From Mycolicibacter arupensis (lineage in GTDB: Bacteria > Actinomycetota > Actinomycetes > Mycobacteriales > Mycobacteriaceae), in contig NZ_MVHH01000009.1 in the NCBI RefSeq assembly GCF_002086515.1, positions 1 to 64,000 on the forward strand: a stretch of DNA of 64,000 bases, read 5' to 3'. Position 1 is the stretch's first letter, and the number at the start of each line of letters is the position of its first letter. Positions 53,862-63,146 of this stretch are shown here, one piece after another. Under the pieces are notes generated by a model. The model was given only the letters and a program-made list of their open reading frames with translations, ran no database searches and was not told the origin of the DNA. A program made the position numbers and the translations under genes.

Positions 53862-56800
53862 TTGTCCCGACGCTGGTTGTGGCTGGTCGGCAGTGTCGCT
53901 CTGGCCTGTAGCCTGCTGCAGGCACCCGGCCTGATCTCTCCGGACACCAAGCTTGATCTCACCGCTGATCCGCTGCGTTTCCTGGCTCGCGCCGTCAACT
54001 TGTGGAGCAGCGAGTTGCCCTTCGGCCAGGTGCAGAACCAGGCCTATGGCTATCTTTTCCCGCACGGGGCTTTTTTCGCGGTCGGCGACCTGCTCGGGCT
54101 GCCCGGCTGGATCATTCAGCGGCTCTGGTGGGCGGCGCTGCTCACGGTGGCGTTCTGGGGTCTGCTGCGGGTCGCTGAGGCGTTGCGGATCGGGACACCG
54201 ACGGCGCGGCTGATCGGCGCCGCCGCGTTCGCCCTGTCGCCACGGGTGTTGACCACCCTGGGCTCGATCTCGTCGGAGACCTTGCCGATGGCGCTGGCCC
54301 CGTGGGTTTTGCTGCCGGTCATCCGCGCCCTGGGCACACCCGGCGATCCCGAATCGGGCACGCCGCAACGGCCTGCCCGGATGCTTGCCGGCCAGGCCGG
54401 GGTCGCGGTTGCCCTGATGGGCGCCGTGAACGCGGTCGCGACGCTGGCGGGTTGCCTGCCGGCCATCATCTGGTGGTTGTGTCACCGCCCGACCCGCCGC
54501 TGGTGGCGCTTCACCGGCTGGTGGCTGCTGGCCCTGATGCTGGCCGTGACGTGGTGGCTGGTCGCGCTGATGTTGTTGGGCCGGGTCAGCCCACCGTTCC
54601 TGGACTTCATCGAATCGGCCGGCGTCACCACCAGGTGGACCTCGCTGACCGAGATGCTGCGGGGCACACACAGTTGGACGCCATTCGTGGCGCCGAACGC
54701 CACCGCCGGGGCACCACTGGTCACCAGCCCGGTGATGATCCTGGGCACCTGCCTGGTGGCCGCAGCCGGTCTGGCCGGACTGACCGGCCTGCTGTCGCGG
54801 CGGACGCCCGGCGCCGGCCGGCTGGTCACCATGCTGCTGATCGGGGTGACGCTGCTGGCGATCGGCTACGCGGGCGGCCTGGGCTCCCCGCTGGCCCATG
54901 CGGTACAGACCTTCCTCGACGGCACCGGAGCCCCGCTTCGCAACCTGCACAAGCTCGAGTCGGTGATCCGGATTCCGTTGGTGCTGGGCCTCATCCACCT
55001 GCTGGGCCGTATCCCGCTGCCCGGCAGCGCGCCTGCGCTGGTGTGGCGCCGCGCATTCGTCCACCCCGAACACCACAAGTCGGCCGCAGTCGGCCTGGTG
55101 GTCCTCACGGCACTGCTGGTCTCCACCTCGCTGGCCTGGACCGGCCGGTTGACTCCGCACGGGACATTCAGCGCGCTTCCGCAGTACTGGCGTGATGCCG
55201 CCGCCTGGCTCACCGAGCACAACGGCGGCGGTCCCACGCCCGGACGGGTCCTGGTGGCACCGGGGGCACCGTTCGCCACTCAGACCTGGGGCACCAGCCA
55301 TGACGAGCCCCTGCAAGTACTCGACGTAGGCCCGTGGGGCGTGCGTGACTCGATCCCGCTGACCCCGCCGCAGACCATCCGGGCGCTCGACTCGGTGCAG
55401 CGCCTGTTCGCCGCCGGCCGTCCCTCTGCCGGCCTCGCCGACACCCTGGCCCGCCAAGGCATCTCCTACCTGGTGGTGCGCAACGATCTGGACCCCGACA
55501 CCTCGCGATCGGCGCGGCCCCTGTTGGTGCATCGCTCTGTCGACGGCTCACCTGGCCTGCGGCGGGTTGCCCAGTTCGGCGATCCGGTCGGGACGGGAAC
55601 GGTCCCCGGTTTCGTCGCGGACAGCGGCCTGCGGCCTGCCTACCCGGCGATCGAGATCTACCGAGTCGGTGATCCGACCGCCGCCAACCCCGGTGCGCCT
55701 TATCTGACCGACCTCGACGCGATGCCGAGGGTCGACGGCGGACCCGAGGTACTGCTGCGACTCGACGAGCACCAACGGCTCCTGGGCCAGCCGCCGCTGG
55801 GCCCGGTTCTGATGACCGCCGATGCCCGGCGCGCAGAGCTGGGCACTCCGGTGGTCACCGTCACCGACACGCCATTGTCCCGCGAGACCGATTACGGCCG
55901 GGTCGACGACCACTCGTCGACGATCCGGGCGGCCGGCGACCCCCGGCACACGCTGAGCAGGGTGCCGGACTATCCGGCTCCTGGAGCCAGCACCGTGTTC
56001 GGTGGGTGGATGGGCGGCCGGCTCACCGCATCCAGCTCGTCCTCGGATGCCACCACACTGCCCGATGTGGCCCCGTCGACCTCACCGGCCTCCGCCATCG
56101 ACGGCGACTCGGGAACAGCATGGGTGTCCAACGCACTGCAGACCGCGGTCGGCCAGTGGCTGCAGGTGGATTTCGATCACCCACTGACCAACGGCACCAT
56201 CACCGTGATCCCCAGCGCGACCGCCGTCGGGGCACAGGTACGCAGGATTCAGATCTCCACGGTCAACGGCACCACGACCCTGCGGTTCGACCGCGCCGGC
56301 GAGCCTCTCATTGCTGCACTGCCCTATGGCGAGACACCGTGGGTGCGAATCACGGCATCAGGGACCGATGACGGTTCACCGGGGGTGCAGTTCGGCATAA
56401 CAGATCTGGCCGTGACCCAGTACGACGCTTCGGGTTTCGCCCATCCGGTGGACCTGCGCCACACAGCCGTGGTTCCCGCGCCACCCGCCGGCGCACAGGT
56501 GGCACAGTGGGACTTGGGTGCTGGGCTACCGGGCCGGGCCGGCTGTGCGCCCGCCGCCGGCGCGGTTCGCTGTGCGGCGTCGATGATGCTGGAGCCCGAG
56601 GAACCGGCCACCTTCAGCCGAACCCTCAACGTCCCCCGGCCTACGCAGGTGACCCCGACCGTCTGGGTGCGGCCCCGTCAGGGACCGAACCTGATCGACC
56701 TGATCGCCGAGCCAGGCAGCCTCCGGGCCCGCGGTGACGCGGACGTTCTCGACGCGCTGGGGGCAGCCTATGCCGCGGCCGACGGCGATCCCGGCACCGC

Positions 56801-58100
56801 GTGGACGGCCTCGCAGCGCGTGGTCGCTCACCACACCCCGCCGACGCTGACCATCACGTTGCCCAAACCGGTCAAGGTGACCGGGGTGCGGTTCACGCCC
56901 AGCCAGTCTCCGCTGCCTGCGCGCCCCACTCTGGTGGCCATCGACCTGGGCTCGGGGCCACAGGTCCGGGAACTGACGGACACCGACACTGAGCAGGTGC
57001 GGCTGTTGCCGCGGGTGACCGACACCGTCGCCATCAGCCTGCTGGCCTGGGAGGACGTGATCGACCGCACCGCTATCGGCTTCGATCAGCTCAAGCCGCC
57101 GGGCTTGGCCGAGGTCAGTGTGCTTGGGGCCGACGGCCGGCCCGTCGCTCCCGCCGATCCCGCCCGCAACCGGTCACGTGAGGTCCGGGTCGACTGCGAT
57201 CACGGGCCCATCATTGCGATTGCAGGCCGCTTCGTGCACACCTCGATCAGCACGACCGTCGGGGCGTTGCTCGACGACAAGCCGATACCGGCACAGGCGT
57301 GTGACCAACGTCCGATCGCGTTACCCCCCGGCGCGCAGGAGTTGATGGTCAGCCCCGGTCCGGCGTTTGTGGTCGACAGTGCGCTGCTGTCCGGGCCGCC
57401 GGTGGCCACCCCCCGTGCTGGGACAACTCCCGCCGAGCTCGGCAGCTGGGGCGCGGAACGGCGTGAGGTGAGGGTCCCGGGGTCGAAAACCGCTCGGGTT
57501 TTGGTGGTCCCAGAGAGCATCAACGGCGGCTGGGTGGCGCGGGCACCGAACGGCGCTCGGCTGACGCCGGTGGTGGTCAACGGCTGGCAGCAGGGTTTCG
57601 TGCTGCCGGCCGGCACCGACGGCACAGTCACCCTGACGTTCGGTCCCAACCGGATGTACCGGCTGGGAATGGCCGTCGGGTTGGCGCTGCTGCCGCTGCT
57701 GGCGTTGCTGGCTTGGTGGCCGGCTCGTCGGCGACGCGATCCCGGCCCGCCCGTGCAGCCCTGGCGGCCGAGTCGCAATGTGGCGGCAACCGGTGCGCTG
57801 ACGGTCGGCTTCCTGATTGCCGGGGTCGTCGGAGCTGCCGTGTTCGGGGCCGCACTGGTTCTGCTGCTGACGTTGCGGAATCGGCAGCGCGCCTTCGATG
57901 CCGCACGACTCGGGTTGAGCTCCGGTGGCCTGATTTTCGCGGGCACGATGTTGTGCCGGCATCCCTGGCGGTCGGTGGACGGCTACGCCGGCCACTCCGC
58001 GGGGGTACAGCTTGCGGCGCTGGTGTCCGTGGCTGTCCTGGCTGCCACGGCGGTGGTCGCAAGCCCGACGGAGTCGGGCGACGCGGGCCAGCGCCCATAG
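53862..58100 (+). CDS. aftD: α-(1→3)-arabinofuranosyltransferase AftD
   Basis: The 1412-residue GT-C membrane enzyme adds arabinofuranose branches to cell-wall arabinogalactan and lipoarabinomannan, using decaprenyl-phosphoryl-arabinose. The N-terminal part (1-430) has about ten membrane helices, with SPDTKLDLTADPLRFLARA in the first outer loop carrying acidic residues. A long outer region (about 440-1270) contains carbohydrate-binding-like domains (discoidin-like segments SAIDGDSGTAWVSNAL and ADGDPGTAWTASQ). Final helices lie at about 1275-1400. No ATG is near the conserved start; the TTG at 53862 is used, with CTG at 53805 as an alternative. Acyl carrier protein binding is known for AftD. 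Confidence 0.93.
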   Translation: MSRRWLWLVGSVALACSLLQAPGLISPDTKLDLTADPLRFLARAVNLWSSELPFGQVQNQAYGYLFPHGAFFAVGDLLGLPGWIIQRLWWAALLTVAFWGLLRVAEALRIGTPTARLIGAAAFALSPRVLTTLGSISSETLPMALAPWVLLPVIRALGTPGDPESGTPQRPARMLAGQAGVAVALMGAVNAVATLAGCLPAIIWWLCHRPTRRWWRFTGWWLLALMLAVTWWLVALMLLGRVSPPFLDFIESAGVTTRWTSLTEMLRGTHSWTPFVAPNATAGAPLVTSPVMILGTCLVAAAGLAGLTGLLSRRTPGAGRLVTMLLIGVTLLAIGYAGGLGSPLAHAVQTFLDGTGAPLRNLHKLESVIRIPLVLGLIHLLGRIPLPGSAPALVWRRAFVHPEHHKSAAVGLVVLTALLVSTSLAWTGRLTPHGTFSALPQYWRDAAAWLTEHNGGGPTPGRVLVAPGAPFATQTWGTSHDEPLQVLDVGPWGVRDSIPLTPPQTIRALDSVQRLFAAGRPSAGLADTLARQGISYLVVRNDLDPDTSRSARPLLVHRSVDGSPGLRRVAQFGDPVGTGTVPGFVADSGLRPAYPAIEIYRVGDPTAANPGAPYLTDLDAMPRVDGGPEVLLRLDEHQRLLGQPPLGPVLMTADARRAELGTPVVTVTDTPLSRETDYGRVDDHSSTIRAAGDPRHTLSRVPDYPAPGASTVFGGWMGGRLTASSSSSDATTLPDVAPSTSPASAIDGDSGTAWVSNALQTAVGQWLQVDFDHPLTNGTITVIPSATAVGAQVRRIQISTVNGTTTLRFDRAGEPLIAALPYGETPWVRITASGTDDGSPGVQFGITDLAVTQYDASGFAHPVDLRHTAVVPAPPAGAQVAQWDLGAGLPGRAGCAPAAGAVRCAASMMLEPEEPATFSRTLNVPRPTQVTPTVWVRPRQGPNLIDLIAEPGSLRARGDADVLDALGAAYAAADGDPGTAWTASQRVVAHHTPPTLTITLPKPVKVTGVRFTPSQSPLPARPTLVAIDLGSGPQVRELTDTDTEQVRLLPRVTDTVAISLLAWEDVIDRTAIGFDQLKPPGLAEVSVLGADGRPVAPADPARNRSREVRVDCDHGPIIAIAGRFVHTSISTTVGALLDDKPIPAQACDQRPIALPPGAQELMVSPGPAFVVDSALLSGPPVATPRAGTTPAELGSWGAERREVRVPGSKTARVLVVPESINGGWVARAPNGARLTPVVVNGWQQGFVLPAGTDGTVTLTFGPNRMYRLGMAVGLALLPLLALLAWWPARRRRDPGPPVQPWRPSRNVAATGALTVGFLIAGVVGAAVFGAALVLLLTLRNRQRAFDAARLGLSSGGLIFAGTMLCRHPWRSVDGYAGHSAGVQLAALVSVAVLAATAVVASPTESGDAGQRP

Positions 58101-58210
58101 ACACGGCGGTGGTCACAAGCGGTGGTCGCAAGCTCGACGGAGTCGAGGGCAGCGAGCCACCGCCCTAGGCCAAGCCCGACGGAGTCGAGGGCAGCGGGCC
58201 ACCGCCATAG
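58046..58210 (+). repeat. Three direct repeats at and after the aftD 3' end
   Basis: Copy 1 (58062-58100) codes for the last residues of AftD and its stop. Copies 2 (58131-58168) and 3 (58173-58210) follow outside the gene. Each starts AGCYCGACGGAGTCG and ends with CGCCC/ATAG or CTAG, so each keeps a stop-like TAG. The run GGCGGTGGTC is also repeated before copies 1 and 2. Confidence 0.75.
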
Positions 58211-58231
58211 GCCGAGCCGACCGCGATCGAG

Positions 58232-59155
58232 CTACTGCGCAGCCTCGAGCTTCTCGATCTGCGTGTTGAACAGCTTGACCAGGTCTTCTGCCTGTGCCTG
58301 CTCGTCCGATTCGCCGTCCTCCATCCGCAGACCGACGTTGTTGCTGGTCGCCACGACCAGCACACCGCGGTAATAGCCCGAGATGGTGGCGGCCGTGATC
58401 GAGATCGGCAATCGGCTAGCGGCCTTGCTCGCGCTGGTGATCACCGTCGCGACCGCCCAGGGCGGCACTCCCTCCGCATCGAGAGTGTTCAACTGGATGT
58501 CGGTGGTCACCGACCGACCGCCCTGCTCGAACGTCTGGGTGAACGTCTTGCACTTGTCCACGAATCGCTTCAGATTCGGGTGGTCCGGCGTGAGTGCCAG
58601 GCGCACCCGCATGGTGCGCAAGCCGCCGGGCTGCAGCTTCGCCAGCGTCGCCGTCGCCGTCTGCGTGGCGGTCGACGGACTGGAGTAGAAGTCCGCGCAT
58701 TCCGGCGGGTCGACGGTCAGGTTGGGCATGTCCGGCGGAGCGTCACCGGCGCTGTCCACCCCGCTGATCCACTTGCCGCCGGTCGGGTCCGGGAACGCGG
58801 CCCGCTCGACCAACATCTCCGACGTCAAAGTCGTGATGTCGGGCTTGCGGGACGGCTTGTCCTCGGCGGTGAACCGGCCGCCGAGGCTCAGCACCAGCCC
58901 CAGTGCCACCACGATCGCCACACCGGCGGCCCCCAGCGACAGCCACAAACCCCTGCGCGACCTGGGCTCGGGGCCCGGAGGTGGCCACGGCGCGCCATAG
59001 GGCGGGTACACACCCGGGGGAACGTCGGCGCCGTCTTGCACCCACAACTGCCAGCCGGGCGGCGGGGGCGGCCACGTCGGATCTGGCGCCCAGTTAGCGT
59101 CCGGCGCCCAGCCAGGTGGCGCGGGCGGCCAGTTGGGCGGTGGGTTGAAACGCAT
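58232..59155 (-). CDS. Proline-rich membrane-anchored protein of unknown function
   Basis: The 307-residue protein has a Pro/Trp-rich cytosolic N-terminus (residues 1-65, repeats such as NWPPAPPGW and TWPPPPPGW). One membrane helix follows (about 69-92, LWLSLGAAGVAIVVALGLVLSLGG), and then an outside domain of about 210 residues with two cysteines (PPECADF and VDKCKTF). The W-P-P-x-P-P-G-W modules are frequent in mycobacterial membrane proteins. The outer part resembles the sensor-like domains of lipoproteins and PknH, but I do not claim homology. It converges with aftD across the repeat region. Confidence 0.75.
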   Translation of the reverse strand: MRFNPPPNWPPAPPGWAPDANWAPDPTWPPPPPGWQLWVQDGADVPPGVYPPYGAPWPPPGPEPRSRRGLWLSLGAAGVAIVVALGLVLSLGGRFTAEDKPSRKPDITTLTSEMLVERAAFPDPTGGKWISGVDSAGDAPPDMPNLTVDPPECADFYSSPSTATQTATATLAKLQPGGLRTMRVRLALTPDHPNLKRFVDKCKTFTQTFEQGGRSVTTDIQLNTLDAEGVPPWAVATVITSASKAASRLPISITAATISGYYRGVLVVATSNNVGLRMEDGESDEQAQAEDLVKLFNTQIEKLEAAQ

Positions 59156-59270
59156 CAGGCAACTCCCGTGATCGATCTAGTGACCCTGGCTCGTCGCGAG
59201 CCTACGCGGTCAGAAGATGGCAGGCTGGACATGCAGTCGTCCTATCGCAGCACCCCGTAGGAGGTTCCGC

Positions 59271-60653
59271 GTGCCCGCCACACCCATCGCCACCACCAAC
59301 CCGGCCACCGGCGAGACGGTCAAGACGTTCCCCGCCGCCAGCGACGCGGAAGTCGACGCCGCGATCGCCCGCGCGGCGCATCGCTTCCTCGAATACCGGC
59401 GCACCGATTTCGCGCAGCGCGCCCGGTGGATGCACGCCGCGGCTGATCTGTTGGAGTCCGAAGCCGATGACGTCGCCGCCCTGATGACGCTGGAGATGGG
59501 CAAGACCCTGGTCTCGGCCAAAGCCGAGGCGCTCAAGTGCGTCAAGGGCTTCCGCTTCTACGCCGACCACACTGCGACGCTGCTGGCCGACGAGGAGGCC
59601 GACGCGTCGAAGGTGAACGCGTCCCGGGCATTCGCCCGCTACCAGCCGCTCGGGGTGATCCTGGCGGTCATGCCGTGGAACTTCCCGCTGTGGCAGGCGG
59701 TGCGGTTCGCCGCACCTGCCCTGATGGCCGGCAACGTGGGACTGCTCAAGCACGCGTCGAACGTGCCTCAGACCGCCCTCTACCTCGCCGACGTGCTGGC
59801 CCGCGCGGGTTTTCCCGACGGCTGCTTCCAGACCTTGCTGATCTCCTCGGGCGCCGTCGAGCGCGTCCTACGCGACCCCCGAGTGGCGGCGGCAACCCTG
59901 ACCGGCAGCGAACCCGCCGGACGCTCGGTCGCCGCGATCGCCGGAGACGAGATCAAACCCACCGTGCTGGAGTTGGGCGGCAGCGACCCGTTCATCGTGA
60001 TGCCCTCAGCCGACCTGGACTCCGCGGTACGCACCGCCGTCACCGGGCGAGTGCAGAACAACGGCCAATCCTGCATCGCGGCAAAGCGATTCATCGTCCA
60101 CACCGATATCTACGACGAGTTCGTCACCGCATTCGTCGCCCAGATGTCCGCGCTTCGGGTCGGCGATCCGACCGACCCGGACACCGATGTCGGGCCGCTG
60201 GCCACCGAAGGGGGCCGGGACGAGGTCGCCCAGCAGGTCGATGCGGCGGCCGCCGGTGGCGCGGTGATCCGGTGCGGCGGCAAGCGGCTGAACCGGCCTG
60301 GCTGGTTCTATCCGCCCACCGTGATCACCGACATCACCCGGGACATGCCGATCTTCACCGAAGAGGTCTTCGGCCCGGTGGCATCGGTGTACCGCGCCCG
60401 CGACATCGACGAGGCCATCGCGATCGCCAACGACAGCCCGTTCGGGCTGGGGTCCAACGCCTGGACCCGCGACGAGGCCGAGATCAGCCGCTTCGCCGAG
60501 GAGATCGAAGCCGGTCAGGTCTTCATCAACGGGATGACGGTGTCCTACCCGGAGTTGCCGTTCGGTGGCATCAAGCGTTCCGGATATGGCCGAGAGCTCT
60601 CGGCGCACGGGATCCGCGAGTTCTGCAACCTCAAGACGGTGTGGGTGGGCTGA
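59271..60653 (+). CDS. gabD1: Succinic semialdehyde dehydrogenase GabD1
   Basis: The 460-residue aldehyde dehydrogenase oxidises succinic semialdehyde to succinate with NAD(P). The catalytic Glu lies in VLELGGSDPFIVM and the nucleophilic Cys in NNGQSCIAAKRFIVH. The Rossmann contacts PWNFPLWQAVRFAAPALMAGN and TGSEPAGRSVA are present. The C-terminus is SGYGRELSAHGIREFCNLKTVWV. The GTG at 59271 follows AGGAGGTT. Corresponds to Rv0234c. Confidence 0.93.
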   Translation: MPATPIATTNPATGETVKTFPAASDAEVDAAIARAAHRFLEYRRTDFAQRARWMHAAADLLESEADDVAALMTLEMGKTLVSAKAEALKCVKGFRFYADHTATLLADEEADASKVNASRAFARYQPLGVILAVMPWNFPLWQAVRFAAPALMAGNVGLLKHASNVPQTALYLADVLARAGFPDGCFQTLLISSGAVERVLRDPRVAAATLTGSEPAGRSVAAIAGDEIKPTVLELGGSDPFIVMPSADLDSAVRTAVTGRVQNNGQSCIAAKRFIVHTDIYDEFVTAFVAQMSALRVGDPTDPDTDVGPLATEGGRDEVAQQVDAAAAGGAVIRCGGKRLNRPGWFYPPTVITDITRDMPIFTEEVFGPVASVYRARDIDEAIAIANDSPFGLGSNAWTRDEAEISRFAEEIEAGQVFINGMTVSYPELPFGGIKRSGYGRELSAHGIREFCNLKTVWVG

Positions 60654-60662
60654 GGCCGGCGA

Positions 60663-61265
60663 TCAGCCCGCCGTGAGTTTCGCGGCAACGCCCACCACCC
60701 GGGTGGCCAGGTGGTCCAGTGCTGCCAGGGTGGCATCGTCGAGCGAATTCTGGTTGTCCGGCCCGGTGATGTGCCCCACGCCATAAGGGTTGCCGTCGGC
60801 GAACTTGATCGGGTCGGTGTAGCCCGGCGGCACCAGAATGCCCCCGAAGTGCATCAGGGACACATAGAGGTTCAACAGCGTGGCTTCCTGCCCACCGTGA
60901 GCGGTCTGACTCGAGGTGAACCCGGCATAGACCTTGTCGGCGAGTTCGCCCTTGGCCCACAGCCCACCCAATCCATCGAGAAAATTGCGGAACTGCGCTG
61001 CGGGGGAACCGAACCGGGTGGGCGATCCGAAGATGACGGCGTCGGCCCAGACGATGTCGTCGCCGGTGGCCGCGGGCAGATCCTTGGTTGCCGCGTGGTT
61101 GGCGGTCCACGCCGGGTTTCCGGCGAAAGTCTCCGGATCGCGGGTCTCGGCGATGTGCCGCACCCGGACCTCCGCACCGGCCGCCTCGCCGGCCTGAGCC
61201 ACCCGCTGCGCCATCGCGGTGCCGTGGCCGGTGGCCGAGTAGTAGATAACCGCCAACTTCGTCAT
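60663..61265 (-). CDS. wrbA: NAD(P)H:quinone oxidoreductase, WrbA type
   Basis: The 200-residue flavodoxin-like protein reduces quinones to hydroquinones with FMN. The FMN loop is VIYYSATGHGTAMAQRVA (residues 5-22). The others are GSPTRFGSPAAQFRNFLDGLGGLW and HGGQEATLLNLYVSLMHFGGILVPPGY. The start ATG at 61265 is two codons inside a longer reading. It is convergent with gabD1 (9-nt gap). It is probably part of a minus-strand redox set with the next two genes. Confidence 0.92.
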   Translation of the reverse strand: MTKLAVIYYSATGHGTAMAQRVAQAGEAAGAEVRVRHIAETRDPETFAGNPAWTANHAATKDLPAATGDDIVWADAVIFGSPTRFGSPAAQFRNFLDGLGGLWAKGELADKVYAGFTSSQTAHGGQEATLLNLYVSLMHFGGILVPPGYTDPIKFADGNPYGVGHITGPDNQNSLDDATLAALDHLATRVVGVAAKLTAG

Positions 61266-61294
61266 TGCCATCTCTCCCTTGTCAGTTGTGTCAG

Positions 61295-61894
61295 TCAGCG
61301 CGTGCCGGTCAGCAAGCCCTGAATCTCGGTCAGTTCATCGGCGAACTGGTCTGGGTGCGGCCGAGGACCGCTCACTCGCACCAGGCGGGCGAAATCTCTT
61401 GCTGCGCTGGCGATTCGCTCAGACAACGCCGCTCCGGATCGATCCGCTCCGAAGTCCGAAGTGGCGGCGTACACCCCGGTAGGCGAAACCAGGGCGTGCA
61501 GATAGCTGAACATCGGCCGCAGCGCATGGTCAAGCACCAAGGAGTGCCGCTCGGTTCCTCCGGTGGCAGCGATCAACACCGGCAGCCCGTCGAGGGTCTG
61601 CTCGGGAAGCACATCGAAGAACGACTTGAACAGTCCGCTGAATGTGGCATTGAACGTCGGCGTCACCGCGATCACTCCGTCACTGCCGGCGATGGCGTCG
61701 AACACCTCGGCCAGCTCCGGCGAGGCGAACCCAGTCACCAGCGCATCGGTGATCGCACGGGCCAGCCGGCGCAGTTCGATGACCTCAACGTCAGCCTCGC
61801 CGAGCTCGGCACCTACTGCCGTAGCGAGCCGGTCGACCAGCAGTCGGGTGGTCGACGGCTCACGCAGGCCGCCGCTGATGGCAACCACTCTCAT
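61295..61894 (-). CDS. NADPH-dependent FMN reductase (CE1759-like)
   Basis: The 199-residue flavodoxin-like FMN reductase has the motif AISGGLREPSTTRLL near its start and VTPTFNATFSGLFKSFFDVLPEQTLDGLPVLIAATGG in the middle. It supplies reduced FMN for a two-component monooxygenase. Its start overlaps the stop of the LLM gene (ATGA), so the partner is clear. This pairing (CE1758/CE1759-like) is common in actinobacteria. Confidence 0.88.
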   Translation of the reverse strand: MRVVAISGGLREPSTTRLLVDRLATAVGAELGEADVEVIELRRLARAITDALVTGFASPELAEVFDAIAGSDGVIAVTPTFNATFSGLFKSFFDVLPEQTLDGLPVLIAATGGTERHSLVLDHALRPMFSYLHALVSPTGVYAATSDFGADRSGAALSERIASAARDFARLVRVSGPRPHPDQFADELTEIQGLLTGTR

Positions 61895-63003
61895 GATGCC
61901 TCCTGAATCTGTGGTTGCCGCGCCGCGGCGACCAGGGACTGATGCGTGGGCGCACCGGGAACATGCGCGGGCCGACCGACGGCGAATTCCTTGCGCAACA
62001 CCGGAATGACATGCTCGCCCAGCAGATCGAGCTGCTCCAGAACGGTCTTGAGCGGCAGGCCTGCATGATCCAGCAGGAACAGCTGGCGTTGGTAGTCACC
62101 GACATAGTCCCGGAAGCTCAAGGTCTTGTCGATCACCTGCTGGGGCGACCCGACCGTCAGCGGCGTCTGGGCACTGAACTCCTCCAGGCTAGGGCCGTGC
62201 CCGTAGACCGGGGCATTGTCGAAGTACGGCCGGAATTCATTCACGGCGTCTTGACTGTTGGGCCGCAGGAACACCTGGCCGCCCAGGCCCACGATCGCCT
62301 GGTCGGCACCTCCGTGGCCGTAGTGCTCGAAGCGCTGACGGTAGAGCTGCACCATCGCCTTGGTGTGTGATGGCGGCCAGAAGATGTGGTTTGCGAAGAA
62401 CCCATCACCGTAATGTGCTGCCAGTTCTGCGATTTCGGGACTGCGAATCGACCCGTGCCAGACGAACGGCGGAACTGAATCCAGCGGACGCGGCGCCAGG
62501 GTGAACCCCCGCAGCGGGGTGCGGTACTGCCCGCTCCAGTCGACGACGTCCTCGCGCCACAGCCGGCGCAGCAGCTGGTAATTCTCCACCGTCAGCGGCA
62601 GCGCGGCGCGGATGTCCTTGCCGAACCAGGGATAGACGGGGCCGGTGTTGCCGCGCCCCAACATCAGGTCCACTCGTCCGTCGGCGAGATGCTGCAGCAC
62701 GCTGTAGTCCTCGGCGATCTTCACCGGGTCGTTGGTGGTGATCAGCGTGGTGGAGGTGGTCAGTTCGATCCGCTCGGTCTGCGCCGCGATGTAGCCCAGC
62801 AGGGTCGTCGGCGACGACGGCACGAACGGCGGGTTGTGGTGCTCGCCGGTGGCGAAGACGTCTAGGCCCACCTCTTCGGCCTTCTTGGCGATCGTGACGG
62901 TCGCCTTGATCCGTTCGGCTTCGGTCGGCACGCGACCAGTGGTGGGGTCGACGGTGACGTCACCGACGGTGAAGATGCCGAACTGCATACCGGTGCTCGT
63001 CAC
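61891..63003 (-). CDS. LLM-class flavin-dependent monooxygenase (CE1758-like)
   Basis: The 370-residue TIM-barrel oxidoreductase is of the bacterial luciferase-like family. It has FATGEHHNPPFVPSSPTTLLGYIAAQTERI (flavin/substrate strand), the loop VLQHLADGRVDLMLGRGNTGPVYPWFG and the flavin-binding region PPFVWHGSIRSPEIAELAAHYGDGFFANHIFWP. It uses reduced FMN from the next gene. The substrate is unknown; members often oxidise sulfur compounds, amines or quinones. It is divergent from marR. Confidence 0.87.
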   Translation of the reverse strand: MTSTGMQFGIFTVGDVTVDPTTGRVPTEAERIKATVTIAKKAEEVGLDVFATGEHHNPPFVPSSPTTLLGYIAAQTERIELTTSTTLITTNDPVKIAEDYSVLQHLADGRVDLMLGRGNTGPVYPWFGKDIRAALPLTVENYQLLRRLWREDVVDWSGQYRTPLRGFTLAPRPLDSVPPFVWHGSIRSPEIAELAAHYGDGFFANHIFWPPSHTKAMVQLYRQRFEHYGHGGADQAIVGLGGQVFLRPNSQDAVNEFRPYFDNAPVYGHGPSLEEFSAQTPLTVGSPQQVIDKTLSFRDYVGDYQRQLFLLDHAGLPLKTVLEQLDLLGEHVIPVLRKEFAVGRPAHVPGAPTHQSLVAAARQPQIQEAS

Positions 63004-63043
63004 GGCGGGGCCTCCTTGGCTCGTTGCTGATCACTGTAGCTGA

Positions 63044-63102
63044 TAGTTGCTAACGCAACTACTTTGTCCGGCATTCCCGACGGTATGCCCTGTTTAAACA
63101 GG
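63044..63102. promoter_or_regulatory. Two palindromes in the LLM/marR divergent promoter
   Basis: TAGTTGC-TAAC-GCAACTA (63044-63061) and CCTGTTTAAACAGG (63089-63102) are perfect inverted repeats in the 143-nt gap between the divergent genes. A MarR protein would normally bind one of them and repress both promoters. Confidence 0.65.
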
Positions 63103-63146
63103 TGACGCGCCTGGCAGATCGACACGTCGTCAACTATATTTAGGGC

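Noticed and set aside
53706-55532. Open frame of 608 codons on the minus strand
   Set aside because: It is antisense to aftD, is dominated by Gln/Arg/Gly low-complexity sequence and has no domain; it is a GC shadow.
58046-58210. Repeat array considered as CRISPR
   Set aside because: There are only three imperfect copies, with unequal short spacers, one copy is coding, and there are no cas genes; it is a simple direct duplication.
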